Positions 37,225-47,266 of a stretch of DNA of 64,000 nucleotides are shown in pieces; positions within the stretch are counted from its first letter, which is position 1, and each line of letters opens with the position of its first letter. The notes beneath the pieces were generated by a model. The model saw nothing but the letters and a program-made list of their open reading frames with translations, was not told the origin of the DNA and searched no databases. The DNA comes from Pempheris klunzingeri (taxonomy: Eukaryota; Chordata; Actinopteri; Acropomatiformes; Pempheridae), in contig NC_092017.1 of the NCBI RefSeq assembly GCF_042242105.1, positions 2,455,652-2,519,651 of the forward strand, given 5' to 3'. A program made the translations under genes and the position numbers.

Positions 37225-37883
37225 TCAATTGTCCGAAAAAAGGCCGAGCAGAGGTTGTACTTCCTGCGACAGCTCAGGAAGTTTAACCTGCCACAGGAGC
37301 TGCTGATCACAGTCTACTCTGCCATCATCCAGTCTGTTCTCTGCACTTCCATCCCTGTCTGGTTTGGATCGGCCACCAAACAGGACAAGCACAGACTGCA
37401 AAGGACAATCAGGTCTGCAGAGAGGATAATTGGAGCCGATCTGCCCTCCATCCAGGACTTGTACCTGTCCAGGGTCAGGGGGAGGGCAGGTAACATCTCT
37501 GCAGACCCCTCACACCCCGCACAGAAACTCTTTAAACTCCTCCCGTCTGGTAGGCGCTACAGATCACTGTACGCCAAAACCAGCAGACACAGAGACAGTT
37601 TGTCACCTGATGAACTCTCTCTAGTCTCAGAGACTCGGGAACCACTGTGCAATAGTCCCATACCTGCACATTGCACTATATCTGCACTACTTTGCGCTAT
37701 ATAACTGCACCACACCTACCTCCACTGTACACACTGTTGTTATGAGTGCTCATATTGTTCATATTCTTATTGTTGTAGTTTATTTCTTACTTTTTACTGT
37801 ACATAAAGAGAGAAGTTGCACCGGAGTCAAATTCCTTGTTTGCTTTGTACAAACTTGGTCAATAAAGATGATTCTGATTCTGA
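37225..37883 (+). mobile_element. Rex-like non-LTR retrotransposon, 3' part with open RT C-terminus
   Basis: An open frame of about 160 codons carries KKAEQRLYFLRQLRKFNL, VYSAIIQSVLCTSIPVWFG, KHRLQRTIRSAERIIGADLP, SIQDLYLSRVRGRAG, DPSHPAQKLFKLLPSGRRYR and SLYAKTSRHRDS. This is the canonical end of the RT protein of Rex/Babar-like fish LINEs. It is followed by a short 3' UTR ending AATAAAGATGATTCTGATTC. The copy is 5'-truncated, but the frame is intact where present, so insertion is fairly young. It sits between two Harbinger-like pieces. Confidence 0.85.
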
Positions 37884-37979
37884 ACTCATTAAGCATCAGA
37901 GGGGAACTGAAAGAAATCATTGTGGATTTCATGCAGCTTCCTTCCACCCTGCCACAAATGATTTCTAAGAAATAGCCCG

Positions 37980-38190
37980 GAGGACGCTAGATGAATAAAA
38001 AAAAGCACTGTGTTGAAATAAAGCACAGCTAAAAGCACTGGATTATCCCCTGCCGGAGTCGTACTGCTACGACATGGCTGGATCAGATACTTGAGCAGAA
38101 GGCCTGTCATCTTGAGGGGAGGCCATTCCTTAATATTATGCAGCACACTGCATGCTTTCACAATTAGCATACCTACGCCAAATCGCTTCA
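37980..38190 (-). pseudogene. possible Harbinger transposase C-terminal fragment
   Basis: A minus-strand frame reads RFGVGMLIVKACSVLHNIKE. The ACSVLHNI block matches the (A/C)CAVLHNI motif near the C-terminus of PIF/Harbinger transposases. The frame continues without obvious similarity. Together with the SANT-like piece at 36809 it suggests one element later split by the LINE at 37225. Confidence 0.4.
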
Positions 38191-38748
38191 TTCTGCAAAG
38201 GTTTGTATTGTTATACTGTATATTGGCACAAGCCTACACACAGGCCCAAACATCCAATGTTAAGTCCCTCCACACCACTCTACCCTCCCAGCCAGCTGGC
38301 CAAACATTCAGCAGGTCTAAATGCACACCATAATACCTGTGCACTCGCATACTAACATAAACATCACACGGCTTTCGGTGACAATAGCAGCGACTGCTCG
38401 TCTTCTGCCAGGCTTAAACACTCACCACCATCATTTACCGCACTGGAAGTGTTTGATTCCAGTCCAACGTTGGCACAGATGTACTTTTCTCCTGCCTGTC
38501 AGGGCCATCTGCCTTTACACTGCTGCCTTTGACAAACCACAAGAACACTGTTTCGTTTCTGTCTTTTATACAATATCAGCAGAACTGTAGAAATCTTATA
38601 TACAATACAGTCAAAACCATTTAGTACAAATTGTGACAATGGACCAAACAACATTCAACACTGTAGTGAAGAATACATGTTTTCCAGGTAGAAAGGCAAT
38701 GTGATTTTGGTGGCGGGATGCACACGTAAGACAAAAGTGACGTGGGAG

Positions 38749-41700
38749 TCATTTGATGTTGCGTAATATGCGGCGAGCATGACTGCTTTTCATGGCCGCC
38801 AGAGCAGCCTCCAGTGTGGAGATGAGGTGCAGCAGGGTGCTGGGGTCCGTCTGGAGAGCTCTGCTGCTGCGCTCGCTACCACTGTCCCGCTCTCTTGTCA
38901 GGAGCAGACGCATCATCAGCATGGGACGGACCTGCTGACGGACTGAGCGACTCGCCAACTGGCAGGAAGAGGTGGGAGGGGTGGGGGGGGCACCGAAGTA
39001 AATAACAGAGAAACAAGGGCAAAAAAAATAGAGCACGTACAGTGTTAAGTGCTAGAAACACAAAATGTTAGAAATATAATATCTGTGCGCTCACTGGTTC
39101 TGATGGTGGAAAAGTTGATCAATTACCACAATAGAGTGTAGAAACAATGCAAAGAAGAAATATTCACATACAGTGCCTCACAGTTCCCTTCTTCCTGGTT
39201 TCATCAACAACTGTTTTAGAGCTTCAAACTAAATTGAATATAAGTCAAAGAACACCTGAGTAATGTTTCATTTGTTCTCTAGAGCCTACAAAGCATGGGT
39301 GTGTGACCCGGCATCGGAAAGGAATGAAATCTCCAGTCATTACTGTGCAAGCTAAAAATATTCAAGTCGAGCAAAACATATGTCTGGCAGAGAGCTCTGG
39401 TTTCCCACGGAGACGCCTTTAGCGGTCCTATTCTGCGGGGGAATCTCAGTGCTGAATAAAGCATCGAGTAGCACCCGAAGCTCTCCTCTCTCATTCACCG
39501 ATGAACTCAAACGAACTGATAACTGAGTTCGATGAGACACAATCAGCACGCTGGGTCAGCAGTGGTTAGCACTGTCAGGTTCCAAGGTTGAACCATTCTG
39601 TGTACACTTTCTATGTTCTCCCTCTGCTTGTGTGGGTTCTCTCTCTCTCCAAGTACTCCAGGACCCCCCCCCCAGTCCGCTCAAAGAAAGTTAGGTTAAA
39701 GCAACAGCTGATAACTCTTAGAAATATCTGCTGAAACTGTCAGTATTTACGTGAGACAGGTCACGTGTGAAAACAAAAAAGAGAAATCAGCTTCCTTTGG
39801 CTCCTTCCAGTGCTCGTAATGTGTTCAAGACTCCACTGCGCCTGAATCAAACTGTCTCTCCTGCAGTGTCAGGCACTGCTTCTACACAGGCTCTGACTCA
39901 GTCCAGCTCAGCAGTTCTTAACAGATAGTCTCCCAATACAGTCTGAACATCTGCCACAAGTTAATGTGACAGATGTGCAAGAATAGAAGAAATCAGGAAG
40001 GGCACAATCTGTGGTGGATCCTAAACAGATCTGCTACAGATTGTGGTGGATCCTACACAGATCTGGGATCGACACCTCTTTGATTGGATCCATGTATGTT
40101 ACATCAGATTTAAAAAGCCTGAGCCTGAAACGAAGCGCAGGAGCCTGGACAAAGACATGAATTACTGCTGCAAGTTCTATATTTACAGCATCATCCACTT
40201 GAATCCACAACAGATGAATAATAATGTCTACATTATCCAGCATATTAACCCAAATGCACACACCTGTACATCCAGTCTCCACTCCAGGTTGTGGTAGGCA
40301 GGCAGGTTGGGGGGCAGCTGCCCCAGGGTGCTTCGGATCTGACTGTGGTGCTGCAGGTAGAGCTGCAACAGAAAGCCTCACATGCTCACCTGGCCAGTAC
40401 ACTGTCATCCAACTGTGCACTGCTCAAATGAATCAAACGGATCCAAAGTCACCTGTAAGAGGATCTGGTTCAGCTCTTCACCAAACCCCAAAACCAGCAC
40501 GGAGTCCAGGAAATCCACTTCAGAGATCTACACACACACACACACAGCTAGTGAACATGTGGGTTACCAGGTATTGGTGTTAAAGTGTTTCATGACCACA
40601 CGTCACATGACCCCCCCCCCCCGTCTTCCTGCTTGTCATCACACAACAGCAGAAGAAATGGTTCCGCACGGACAATGAACCTGAGCACAAAGCACTGGTC
40701 TGTGGGACGGATCTTATCGTTCATTCAGGGTAGTCTAGACGACGTCAAACATGGTTCTGAAGCTGTGCCGATACGACCAGAGAGAAGTGTGTGTGTGTGT
40801 GTGTGTGTGTGTGAGTCACCATGTGCTTGGAGCTCTCTGTCATCAGGAACATCAGGCCCTCCACGCCGTGCTGCACCATCTCCACAGGAACACACAGCTT
40901 CCCTGCAAGCAGTCAGTCGTTACGGACTTACTTTGTAATCTGTGTGTCACAGCTGGAAGATGTGGGAAAATGACTGATTTATTTCTCAGCTTTGCACTAC
41001 TAATAGTCAATCAGCTGCCTCGCTCTCCTCTGTCTGGTGGGACACTAGGCTGAATAAAAAACGCTTGCTGGAATATCCTGGAAGGTGTTTTAGGTGAGGG
41101 TTTACTGCAACGTGTGACAGAGAAATGTGAATAACGGGCGCTACATGTGGGGAATAAGGTGCTATTAAGCACCTGACCACCGAGGCACGTTATCCCCTTC
41201 ACAACACAATGCCTGGATCCTTCCCGCTGTGTTATCCAGCACTGGGGATTTATCGGAGAGTTATTTACCAGGTTTTACAAGCTGCTGTCCCTTGACATAC
41301 ATATGTGAAATAAAAGAAGGAAGAAGAGCTCTTCAGTGAAGCTCTTTTTTACTGTGTGGATATCCACTCAGCGTCCACTTTCTTAGGTCCACTAGCCAAC
41401 CAGCAGTACACAAAAGAGCCCAGCGACACTCTCATATTCACTGTGACTACTGTTGACATGAGGTTTTGATTCAACTCATCATTGTGGAGGCTGCACTTGT
41501 GTTATACTGAGGGGTGTTTCCAATATTTTGTCCACACGCTCTATCAGGTATGAATACTACTGACTGGGCTGTTGTGTCAGACTGCACTGCCTTCAGTAAG
41601 GTGAACCTGATAATAAGACAACTAAATACATGTTTCCAGAGCAACAGCAGAGGTGAGAACACTGGAGCACTACTGTATGATGTGTCTGAGGCGCTGCTTT

Positions 41701-43488
41701 AAACCACACTGCCTGTCACTGGTCCCACACTGTCTGCGGTGTGGACTAGAGCTTGGAACAGCAGCCCAGTCAGCTGCTTGGTGAGCACTACTTCGTGAGA
41801 GGTGCAGAGTCTTACTGGCTGCTCCCTCGTAGATCTTGGGGGTCGTTCCTCTTTTTAGGAACTCCAGCGCTATGCGGCCGAACTCTCCGACCACTGAGGA
41901 CAGAAGAACACATGGACGCGTACACTTCATTTTCAGATTCCATGTCTTAAAGGGTTGAAATGTACACTTTGTTCCAGACATCCTCATGTTTAATCTGGAG
42001 GAGGAAACTGTTATTTTCAGGTACTTGTACTTTGAGGATTTGATGCTACTTAATAACTTTTTTCAGATTTAAATGTACTTTTTACTCTACTACATTTTTA
42101 TTTGACAAGTAACTTCACTCATTTAGATTTTTACACTATATCAAGCAAAAAAAGGTAAATGTCTATCTGAACAGCTCCTTTCTAGTCATTTCACCTACTC
42201 TGAGCTCCATCACATCCTCATTCACACGTCATTCATTCAGGAGGAGACTGTTCTTTCACACACTGAAGCTGCTTCAGGAACAAGCTGGGGTTCAGTGTTT
42301 TGCCCAAGGACACTTCAACATGCTGACTTAGAGGAGCTGGGGATCGACCCTTTGATTGAGGGACGACCCACTCTCCCTCTGAGCGACAGCCGCCCACAAA
42401 ACATCCCCCCCATGAGGCGGTGGTGGTGGTGTGTCTTCCTCAAGTACCTAGGATTACACTCTTCCATCCTGACCGTGGGACTTCCAGCCCACACTCAGTG
42501 CAGATGTTCCTGTTCACTATGCCAGCCACTTGGTTATAGCGCTTCATGTACGTTTTCCTGTCTGCAGCTTCCACCCTGTTATTATGTGCTGGACTCCTTC
42601 AGGAGCACCTCTGCACAGCCTGCCCCTGGGGTCCTGTCTGGTGTGGTAGACCCCCGCCCCCCCGCCTGCTCTTGTGCTGCCATGATTAGTGCTTCTGTGC
42701 TGTCTTTTAACAGCCTTTTCCAGCCACTGCTAGGATTTCTTCATACCAACCACTTCTTCAGGTTTCTGGGGGCCATCTTCCTGATGGGTTTCTGGATCTT
42801 GATTGTTTCGTCCCAGACAGTGGCTCCTCGGCCTCCCCCACTCCACTTAGCGTTAAGTCTCAGGGTGCTGGACTTTGGATGAAGCCCTCCATGCATCCTG
42901 AGGAGCTTCCTTGTCTTGTCTTTATGTCCTCCTTTAGCCTGTTTATTACTACAGCAGGGTGTCTGATGACTGGCAGGGTGTACGTGTTGATGGCTGGGAC
43001 TTTGTTCTTCCCATTCCGCTAATTGTGTGTGTGTGGGGGGGGGACATTGAGTCATTGGCTATATCTCTATCTATATATCTATATATCTATATCTCTATCT
43101 AATAATACACTGTGTATTCAGTACTTCCTTTTAATACTTTAGCAGCTTATTAGGATTCTGTTCTGTCCCTCCACTGCTGTGTGCACACATGCTGTTCTAA
43201 AGGAAACCCTTAGAGTGGGAGTTCTGCTGACACCCCCAGCTTTCCCTCAGTCCCATCATCAGTGCTCCGGACGCTCTGTTCCACTGACTGGTCCCACTCA
43301 TCACGAGCCCGCTGCCCTGCACACCGCCTCTGTCTGACTACTGTGAGCTGACAGTCAGCTGATCCGTCACCACGGCCCCGATCTGATCCTGAGTCAGTGC
43401 ACTGACGGAGCTGGGACTCACCTGCGGCATCGACCGTGGGCAGGAAGGCCAGGTGTTCTTTGTGCTCCTCAGACAGAACCAGCAGCAT
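38749..43488 (-). CDS. commd2: COMM domain-containing protein 2 (complete, 6 exons)
   Basis: COMMD2 belongs to the COMMD family, which forms the COMMD ring of the Commander complex (endosomal recycling) and has been linked to NF-kB control. Exons 5' to 3': 43422-43488, 41816-41893, 40820-40902, 40453-40527, 40264-40362, 38749-38958. They total 612 bases, 203 aa (human 199), with GT-AG borders and phases 1,1,0,0,0. The protein starts MLLVLSEEHKEHLAFLP and has EFGRIALEFLKRGTTPKIYE (about residues 26-45), VQHGVEGLMFLMTESSKHM and a helical N-terminal region. The C-terminal COMM domain begins at NLEWRLDVQLASRSVRQQ (Trp129) and the protein ends HARRILRNIK. Intron 1 holds LINE debris. Intron 3 has complementary CA and TG tracts at its two ends. 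The gene is in tandem with lmnb2 upstream and trappc8 downstream on the same strand. Confidence 0.96.
39555..39705. repeat. short interspersed repeat, family A, in commd2 intron 5
   Basis: GTCAGCAGTGGTTAGCACTG, GTTCTCCCTCTGCTTGTGTG, GGGTTCTCTC and a CCAGTCCGCTCAAAGAAAGT-like end mark a reverse family A copy. The remaining intron (38959-40263) shows nothing I recognise. Confidence 0.65.
40531..40546. repeat. (CA)8 at the 3' splice site of commd2 intron 3
   Basis: On the transcribed strand this reads (TG)8 followed directly by TAG and exon 4 (40527). There is no conventional pyrimidine tract. Confidence 0.97.
40787..40813. repeat. (GT)13 at the 5' splice site of commd2 intron 3
   Basis: On the transcribed strand this reads (CA)13, starting six bases after the exon 3 border (GTGACT then CACACA). 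It is complementary to the (TG)8 at the other end of the 292-base intron. Confidence 0.97.
42180..42400. repeat. short interspersed repeat, family B, in commd2 intron 1
   Basis: CATCACATCCTCATTCACAC, TTCAGTGTTTTGCCCAAGGA, CACTTCAACATGCTGACTTA, GGGGATCGACCCTTTGATTG and a GACGACCCACTCTCCCTCTG stretch give a well-preserved copy. Its reverse strand shows the GGGTCGATCCCC tRNA-like box. Confidence 0.7.
42440..43025 (-). pseudogene. R2/R4-type LINE, C-terminal fragment, in commd2 intron 1
   Basis: Minus-strand translation from high to low coordinates gives TRKLLRMHGGLHPKSSTLRL, GGGRGATVWDETIKIQ and IRKMAPRNL, and further on VQHIITGWKLQTGKTY and KRYNQVAGIVNRNICTE then CGLEVPRSGW. These follow the order of the C-terminal part of the type-1 R2-like (Dong/R4-type) retroelement protein common in fish and are interrupted by stops and shifts. 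The part between (about 42600-42740) is not recognisable. It is dead and 5'-truncated. Confidence 0.75.
43063..43100. repeat. (TATC)n-like short tandem repeat
   Basis: Imperfect ATCTATAT/ATCTCT units over about 40 bases, just left of the LINE fragment in commd2 intron 1. Confidence 0.7.
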
Positions 43489-46400
43489 CCTGACAGACAG
43501 ACAGACAGACTGCAGCTCACAGCCAGCACCAGCCGAGATCCTCCCGCCGGAAACGGAGGAGTTCCTTCTTCTACGGAGTCCTCCTGCAGCCCGTGCGCTT
43601 CCTGGAACATGACTGCCCCCCTCTGGACCCAGAGCGACATGGACGGGACACCTTGTGGAAACGCAGGGCCGAGAGAGGAAGCGGACTTTTCTGAAGCGTG
43701 CACGTGATCTACAGACACACTGACACACTGCAGCCTGCCATGCTCTTCATTCACTTCCTGCCAGGACACTTCTCTTCTTCCTGTCCCCTCTGAGAACAGG
43801 CTGACTGCTGTCTGCAGGAGAGAGAGCCCATCCTCTTCATAGAGAGCCCATCCTCTTCATATTCCTACAGCACTTAGTCCACTCATGGTGCCTCAGCACT
43901 CCGTAGAGAACGGGGGGGGGGGGGAGCTGCTTGGGCCAAGACACTCAGTGGACATCTGGACTGGGGTCTGATCAGTCCCCCCTCCCATGTCTTTGTGAGA
44001 CACAGAAAAGGAGAATGGATGGTTTCTACATGTGTGGAGAAGCAGGGACACTTAATCAGCATGGCCTCCACATGTCAAAGCAAAAAGGGGACTACTACTA
44101 AAATCTAAAACCTCCTGGACTGTTCTACACTGTGTACAACACAAGTCTGCATGCCTTCTAGAATAATCTAAAATGTAGAAAATAAAAAGACAGAAAAGCC
44201 TTTTGAGCAGTACTGATGTTCAAATCTGTCTCTTTTCAGGATGAAAGTCTGCAAGTAAAGTGAGATATGAGCAAACTGAGGACTCCTCCTCCTCCTCCGG
44301 CAGTGTGAAGACAGAGCTTTTAGTGAATGAATCAGTGCCAGTCTGTATACGTTTCAGCCTTGAAATCAATTCTCTGGCACCATTTCACTCATGTGTACTA
44401 ATAACCACCAGGGATAAAGTGTGTATATGTAAAACATTTATTGTGTGTACAAAAAGTAGTTCAACAGTTAGTCGTGAACGAAAACATTTGGCAGCCCCCC
44501 CCCCCCCAAATGAACAATCCCAGGTCTCTGTTTGTGATTAAAACTTGGGTGTTAAGGAACGATCGGTCTACTATGGACATGTGAACATTCCCCTCTAGGA
44601 CGTTGGCTTCTCTAGAAACCTGTCCTAAAGGCATTCATTCATTAGGGCCCGGGTTCTTTTCTAAAGCTCTACTGTGACTGCAGTTGAGTTGAAAAACTGA
44701 AAATCAATTGCAAAGAGTATCATTTTCTAAAAAACACGTTGATAATCATGCATACTAATATGCAGCCAGGTTCAGAAAACATGTCTACTTCCTAGGTAGT
44801 CTCTTATGGGACTTAGGGGATAAAGATTACATTTCATAATAAAATTGCAGTAACTGCTGAAATTAACATTTGGCCAGTTGTTAAGAAGATTATGATGTTT
44901 TTGAAAATCTTGCTGGCTGGACTGGTGACTTTTTCGGGGGGCACCAAGGCTGTAGTGATGTGAACGGCTTGGGGCCTTAGTGGGGCCTGCCGGGTTTTCA
45001 GGCTGCAAGGTGGAGCGTTTCAGGCCTGTATACATGTGCTCTGAGGTGTGAAATTATCAGAATCCAAACATCTATCTAAGCCCAGCAATCAGGTTTCTCC
45101 TTTCTGTTTAGGTCATGAACACCCAACCTTAATCACCACAGAAACCCTAAACACAAAATAATAAATGAAATACTTGATGTAAACAAATTGATTACATAGA
45201 CAAGACCTCTCTAGAAAAATAACTACCAATATAAAGCACGGCATACAAAAACAAGAAAAATGGGTTTCCCATGAGAGCACACACGTCGAGTGCAACACAC
45301 GAAAACAATGGAAGAGTACAGAGAACACACAGACCATCAGAATATCATCTCATACACTGCATCATGTCTCCAAGTGTTGCCTTCACTGTTTACCTTGTGT
45401 GTACTTTGTAAGTGGAGGTAATGTTTTGTCAGTTTAATCTTTCAGATTGACAAAGCCAGTCCCACAGCTTTTAATTTAGGCAGATTCTTTCATGATGTGG
45501 GGGCTCCAAACACTAAAGTCAACAGTTCTTCCATCCGCATTTTGGCCCCTCTGGGTTTTAAAAGCAGCAATGCTGCTTTGCATGGTTCGAGAAAATAAAC
45601 CTGGGCCAGTCTGTCCCATCGCTGTCCGAGCAGAGAAAACCTTGTGTCTGTTATTACAACAGAAGAAAAACATTTTAACGCATTACCACAAGTTTTATGG
45701 CTGTAAAAGTAGTTATCTAGAGCAACACCCCTTCTTTATAGGAGATCCATGTGTGCCCATTCCTAGGAGACAGCTGGACTAGACCCTAGTCAGCAGTGTG
45801 GTTTCATACACTTCACTGCTAATTACATGACACAGTTACCAGATCAAGTTCAGTTTCATTTCCGTGCCCTGCTGTAGCATACATCCAGGATCTGTATGTA
45901 CGCACTTCCTGTTTCTGGTCTGGTCTTGCAGCTGTATGTCCAGCTTCTGCTTCACATTTTGGCCCAAAGAGACTGAACATGTAGCACATAGGTGAGCTTC
46001 TAAGGAACTGTTTCATATCAGTAAAAAGCTTTAAGAACAAGTTAACACACCCCTGATTTTACAGATTTAACTGGTCACTTCACTGCCCCAAGCTAGCAAC
46101 ATGTCAACCAAGAGCTCCGAGGTAGCATGACAGGCCTTCTAGCAGCTGGCAGTATTTGCAAAAACTACTAATCATCACTCTGAAATGCAAAGATTCTTGA
46201 TGTGCTGCCTGCGTGAAGATAGAGTTGGAGTCAGTCAGCCCATCCCCACAACATAGAACATTTTCTTTCCACTACAGCCTCCATAAAGGCAGCCGAGACC
46301 TAAATGAACCTGTAGTATTTCTGGTAAAGCTACAGGGAGCTCTCAATAGTTAACTGAAATATAGCTTCAACACAACAAGAGGCTCCAAACACCTCGAACG

Positions 46401-47266
46401 TTTGTCACCTCTGCCAAGTAAGACTGAGGAACCATCACATTTCAGTGCCATCTTCAAAGAAATAAAGAGAAGAGGACAGAAAGCACAGGGGCAAGGGGGG
46501 GTGCTTTCAATAATGTGATGAGAATTCTGACAGTAGCTGATGTCATGACCATGTGTCCCCCAAAATGTCTGACGTGGGTGGAGTCTAAGCTCAAGTCCAA
46601 AACCTGCCACTTGGCTACAAACAGCAGTGAATTTACAAGCCAACGTTTGATTAGAGAAATCAATTTCCAATAAAATCCCACAAGATTGCATCATTTCAAC
46701 AGGCTTTCAATCAATCCATAATTTCAACTGCATTTCTGTGCAGATCTCAGGAAGACATAAAAGGTAAAGATCTGTTTAACCAAACAAATGTTACATATGG
46801 AAAACACTTAAAAACCTTTTGTCAGAGAGCTCCTGATTTGTACCTTTTACCTCAGATAAAAGGTTCTGTTTGTTGACTTCTGTGCGATCGTTTCACATTG
46901 TGTTCTACTGTACATGGAGGATGAAACTGACCATATGCTTACCATGGAAGAATGACAGTGGAATGAATCATTGTAAAGGACTATAAGTATGGGTGGAAAC
47001 ATTCAACTGCACCCCCACAGTTGACTCAATATTTGGATGTATCCTCTTTTCATGATCCACATACATTGGCATTGCAATATTTAGGGAAAGGACTTATCAA
47101 AGCAGGTCCAGAAATGTAGAGAGCAGTAAAGGCAGTCCAAAGATTCTTATATTGTCTTGAATGATAAAAACAACAAAAGATGAAGCAATGGACAGGATCA
47201 TATCTGAGTCGCTCTAGAGAAAAAAAAATAAGGGGAAGGTCAAAGCAATCAAGAGAGCAGGAAGCT
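43489..47266. other. commd2 upstream region and probable lmnb2 3' UTR
   Basis: 43489-43760 is GC-richer and should hold the commd2 5' UTR and promoter. It includes a GACAGACAGACAGACAG run. At 43830-43860 a 20-base unit (GAGAGCCCATCCTCTTCATA) is directly duplicated. 43880-43980 is a family B repeat with a poly-G run. From about 44430 to 47266 the DNA is unique and AT-rich with only chance ORFs, which fits a long lmnb2 3' UTR. A minus-strand AATAAA at 44437-44442 is a candidate end, unproven. Confidence 0.45.

Larger units (their letters stand above)
34872..38748. other. intergenic region upstream of trappc8, downstream of commd2
   Basis: The left end (about 34872-35000) should hold the trappc8 5' UTR and promoter. 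A GCCATGTTG at 34987-34995 resembles a reverse YY1 site. The remainder holds AT-rich DNA with no recognised gene (35200-36340), the 31-bp CCAAT array (36347-36545), Harbinger-like pieces (36809-36991 and 37980-38190) and a Rex-like LINE (37225-37883). The commd2 3' UTR should occupy the right end. I did not find a clear minus-strand poly(A) signal there. Confidence 0.6.

Noticed and set aside
42295-42882. 195-codon plus-strand ORF
   Set aside because: It runs through a family B repeat and antisense across the R2/R4-type LINE fragment. No protein family is recognisable in this frame.
43338-43769. 143- and 172-codon minus-strand ORFs around commd2 exon 1
   Set aside because: They read through the commd2 start and donor in other frames. 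The exon with MLLVLSEEHKEH is the supported coding part.
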